In this document: in pieces, positions 5,072 to 6,038 of the stretch
Position numbering within the stretch: the first letter of the stretch is position 1
How the letters are laid out: each line of letters starts with the position of its first letter
Assembly (NCBI GenBank): GCA_003648085.1
Contig: QMOC01000176.1
Location: 1 to 6,038, forward strand
Reading direction: 5' to 3'
Origin: Chloroflexota bacterium
GTDB lineage: Bacteria; Chloroflexota; Anaerolineae; B4-G1
Length of the DNA stretch: 6,038 bases
Position numbers and translations under genes: made by a program
The notes under the pieces: generated by a model
Told to the model about the DNA's origin: nothing
Databases searched by the model: none
What the model saw: the letters and a program-made list of their open reading frames with translations, nothing else

Positions 5072-5608
5072 TCAGAACACCAGTCCCAGTACCAGACCAA
5101 CGCCGATGCCAGTGGTCCAGCCGCCGATGACATCTGAGACGAAATGGACCTGAAGCGCAACGCGGGCCAACCCAACCAGCCCCGCCCACAGCGCCAGCAA
5201 TGCTGTGCCCCAGGGGGGTAGGAGCGGAGCCAACAGCGCGACCAGGCAGGCGGATCGGCCGGCGTGACCGGAGGGGAAGGCATGGCGATCAAATCGAGTG
5301 TAGAAACCTTGCCCTTCGCCCGGCGGGCGCTGACGGCGGAAGAGCCATTTGAGGGGAGTGGTGATTGCGCCAGCAGCCAGCGTCCCGACCAGCACGCGCC
5401 ACCCGAAGTCGCGCCAGGCAGCGTCACCCCATACGAGCGCCGCGACCGCGCCTGTCAGCCAGAGCGGGCTGTCGCCGCTATGGGCGGCGATGAGTGCCAG
5501 CAGGCGCAGGCAGCGCGCCTCGCGTGGGATGGCGAGGCGCGCTGACAGCCGCCGGTCGAAGGCGACGAACCGCTGTAAGGGTGCGGCCGGTGTGCCCCTA
5601 CGCAGCAT
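5072..5608 (-). CDS. PAP2-family membrane phosphatase
   Basis: This 178-residue membrane protein probably removes phosphate from a lipid or prenyl phosphate such as undecaprenyl diphosphate or phosphatidic acid. All three PAP2 motifs are present: KWLFRRQRP (87-95, K-x6-RP), FPSGH (111-115) and R-x5-H-x3-D in ARVALQVHFVSD (148-159), where Ala replaces the usual Ser before Arg. The catalytic pair would be His 115 and His 155, with Asp 159. Hydrophobic segments near 49-60, 70-84, 119-132, 134-150 and 161-178 suggest five or six membrane helices. It is short, as many bacterial PAP2 enzymes are. The ATG at 5608 is chosen; a TTG at 5626 would add six residues. Neither has a clear ribosome binding site. 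The start overlaps the end of the nucleotidyltransferase gene by 11 nt, which suggests coupled translation and a shared pathway, perhaps lipid headgroup or cell-wall precursor metabolism. The exact substrate cannot be told. Confidence 0.9.
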   Translation of the reverse strand: MLRRGTPAAPLQRFVAFDRRLSARLAIPREARCLRLLALIAAHSGDSPLWLTGAVAALVWGDAAWRDFGWRVLVGTLAAGAITTPLKWLFRRQRPPGEGQGFYTRFDRHAFPSGHAGRSACLVALLAPLLPPWGTALLALWAGLVGLARVALQVHFVSDVIGGWTTGIGVGLVLGLVF

Positions 5609-6038
5609 TGGCGGTGCGTGTCTCAAGTTCAGCGCGCACGATCTCCAACTGGAAGGGCTTGTCCACGTCCATCCCTACCTCGGCATAGGGGAAGGGGACA
5701 CCCCGGCCACGCACGTTTAGTGCTTTGCTGCCCCGGCGTTCGGCCTCGGCCAGAGACAGGCGGCGGATGAGGAGTTTGAAGAAAGGCCCTAGACCGAACA
5801 TAAGGGCCTGGCGCAGCGCGTTCTTGCGTGCCCGGGCCAGATTCTGCCACAACTCCCGCTGGCTGAGGCCTATGCTGGGGCGTACGAGCAAGAGGTCACC
5901 GCCGGCAAAGTCCCCCTCGCGCAGATGGACGTAACTACGGCGCGATTCCGGGAAGCGCGCCTCCATCACTGAGCGCTCGACGATGCTGTAGTATAGATCG
6001 TGGTCGGTGCGGAAGCACTCTTCAATGAAGGCATCTAC
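5598..6038 (-). CDS. MobA-like nucleotidyltransferase, C-terminal part (cut by window edge)
   Basis: Only the last 146 residues lie in the window; the frame stays open to base 6038, so the N-terminus with the nucleotide-binding GGxGxR motif is outside. The visible part has the family's late features: EARFPESRRSYVHLREGDFA, the strand GGDLLLVRP (46-54 of the fragment), an amphipathic region RKNALRQAL near 71-79, and the final D-V-D-K-P segment (124-128), whose two Asp correspond to the metal-binding part of MobA-like NTP transferases. I recall near-identical C-termini in Chloroflexota proteins annotated as NTP transferase domain-containing. The enzyme would join a nucleotide to a phosphorylated small molecule, but the substrate is unknown. 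A GTG at 5969 could be mistaken for a start, but conserved family sequence continues upstream of it. The stop lies inside the start region of the PAP2 gene. Confidence 0.8.
   Translation of the reverse strand, partial: VDAFIEECFRTDHDLYYSIVERSVMEARFPESRRSYVHLREGDFAGGDLLLVRPSIGLSQRELWQNLARARKNALRQALMFGLGPFFKLLIRRLSLAEAERRGSKALNVRGRGVPFPYAEVGMDVDKPFQLEIVRAELETRTANAA

Noticed and set aside
4885..5130. Possible 81-codon gene on the + strand between dnaA and the PAP2 gene
   Set aside because: It runs into the PAP2 gene in antisense, lacks a ribosome binding site and recognisable domain, and crosses the inverted repeats.

Overview
The window carries dnaA, a putative replication origin and parts of two other operons. 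The DNA is GC-rich. The DnaA sequence, the pairing of adhesin-like (DUF4097) and SHOCT-like proteins, and the MobA-like NTP transferase of the type seen in Anaerolineae/Caldilineae-like genomes point to Chloroflexota. This taxonomic guess rests on remembered family resemblance, not on a search.

Left third (1-2789, + strand): a tight three-gene operon. It encodes a cytoplasmic DUF4097 beta-repeat protein with a charged coiled coil and a C-terminal SHOCT-like helical module, an MFS drug-efflux-type transporter that starts on the previous gene's stop codon, and a 124-residue protein that begins with the same SHOCT-like module. The operon probably began further left. The layout resembles envelope-stress proteins of the YvlB/LiaX type coupled to an exporter.

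Middle (2790-3218): a gene-free 429 bp that looks like oriC. It has three perfect DnaA boxes (TTATCCACA), two one-mismatch boxes and several weaker ones. Two box pairs, each with 21 bp spacing, face each other symmetrically around a hairpin. The left edge has a 14-bp perfect GC palindrome and a G-quadruplex motif.

Right of this (3219-4577, - strand): dnaA, complete, with all AAA+ and DNA-binding motifs. dnaN and recF are not adjacent. dnaA and the left operon both point at the box cluster. Upstream of dnaA is a 494-bp gene-free stretch (4578-5071) with a good extended -10 promoter, a structured leader, an AT-rich segment and several inverted repeats.

Right end (5072-6038, - strand): a PAP2-family membrane phosphatase whose start overlaps the end of a MobA-like nucleotidyltransferase. 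The latter is cut by the window edge. The two are probably translationally coupled.

I saw no rRNA, tRNA, CRISPR array or insertion sequence. The most interesting material is the symmetric origin layout and the SHOCT/DUF4097/MFS operon. Neither is proven to be a new system.
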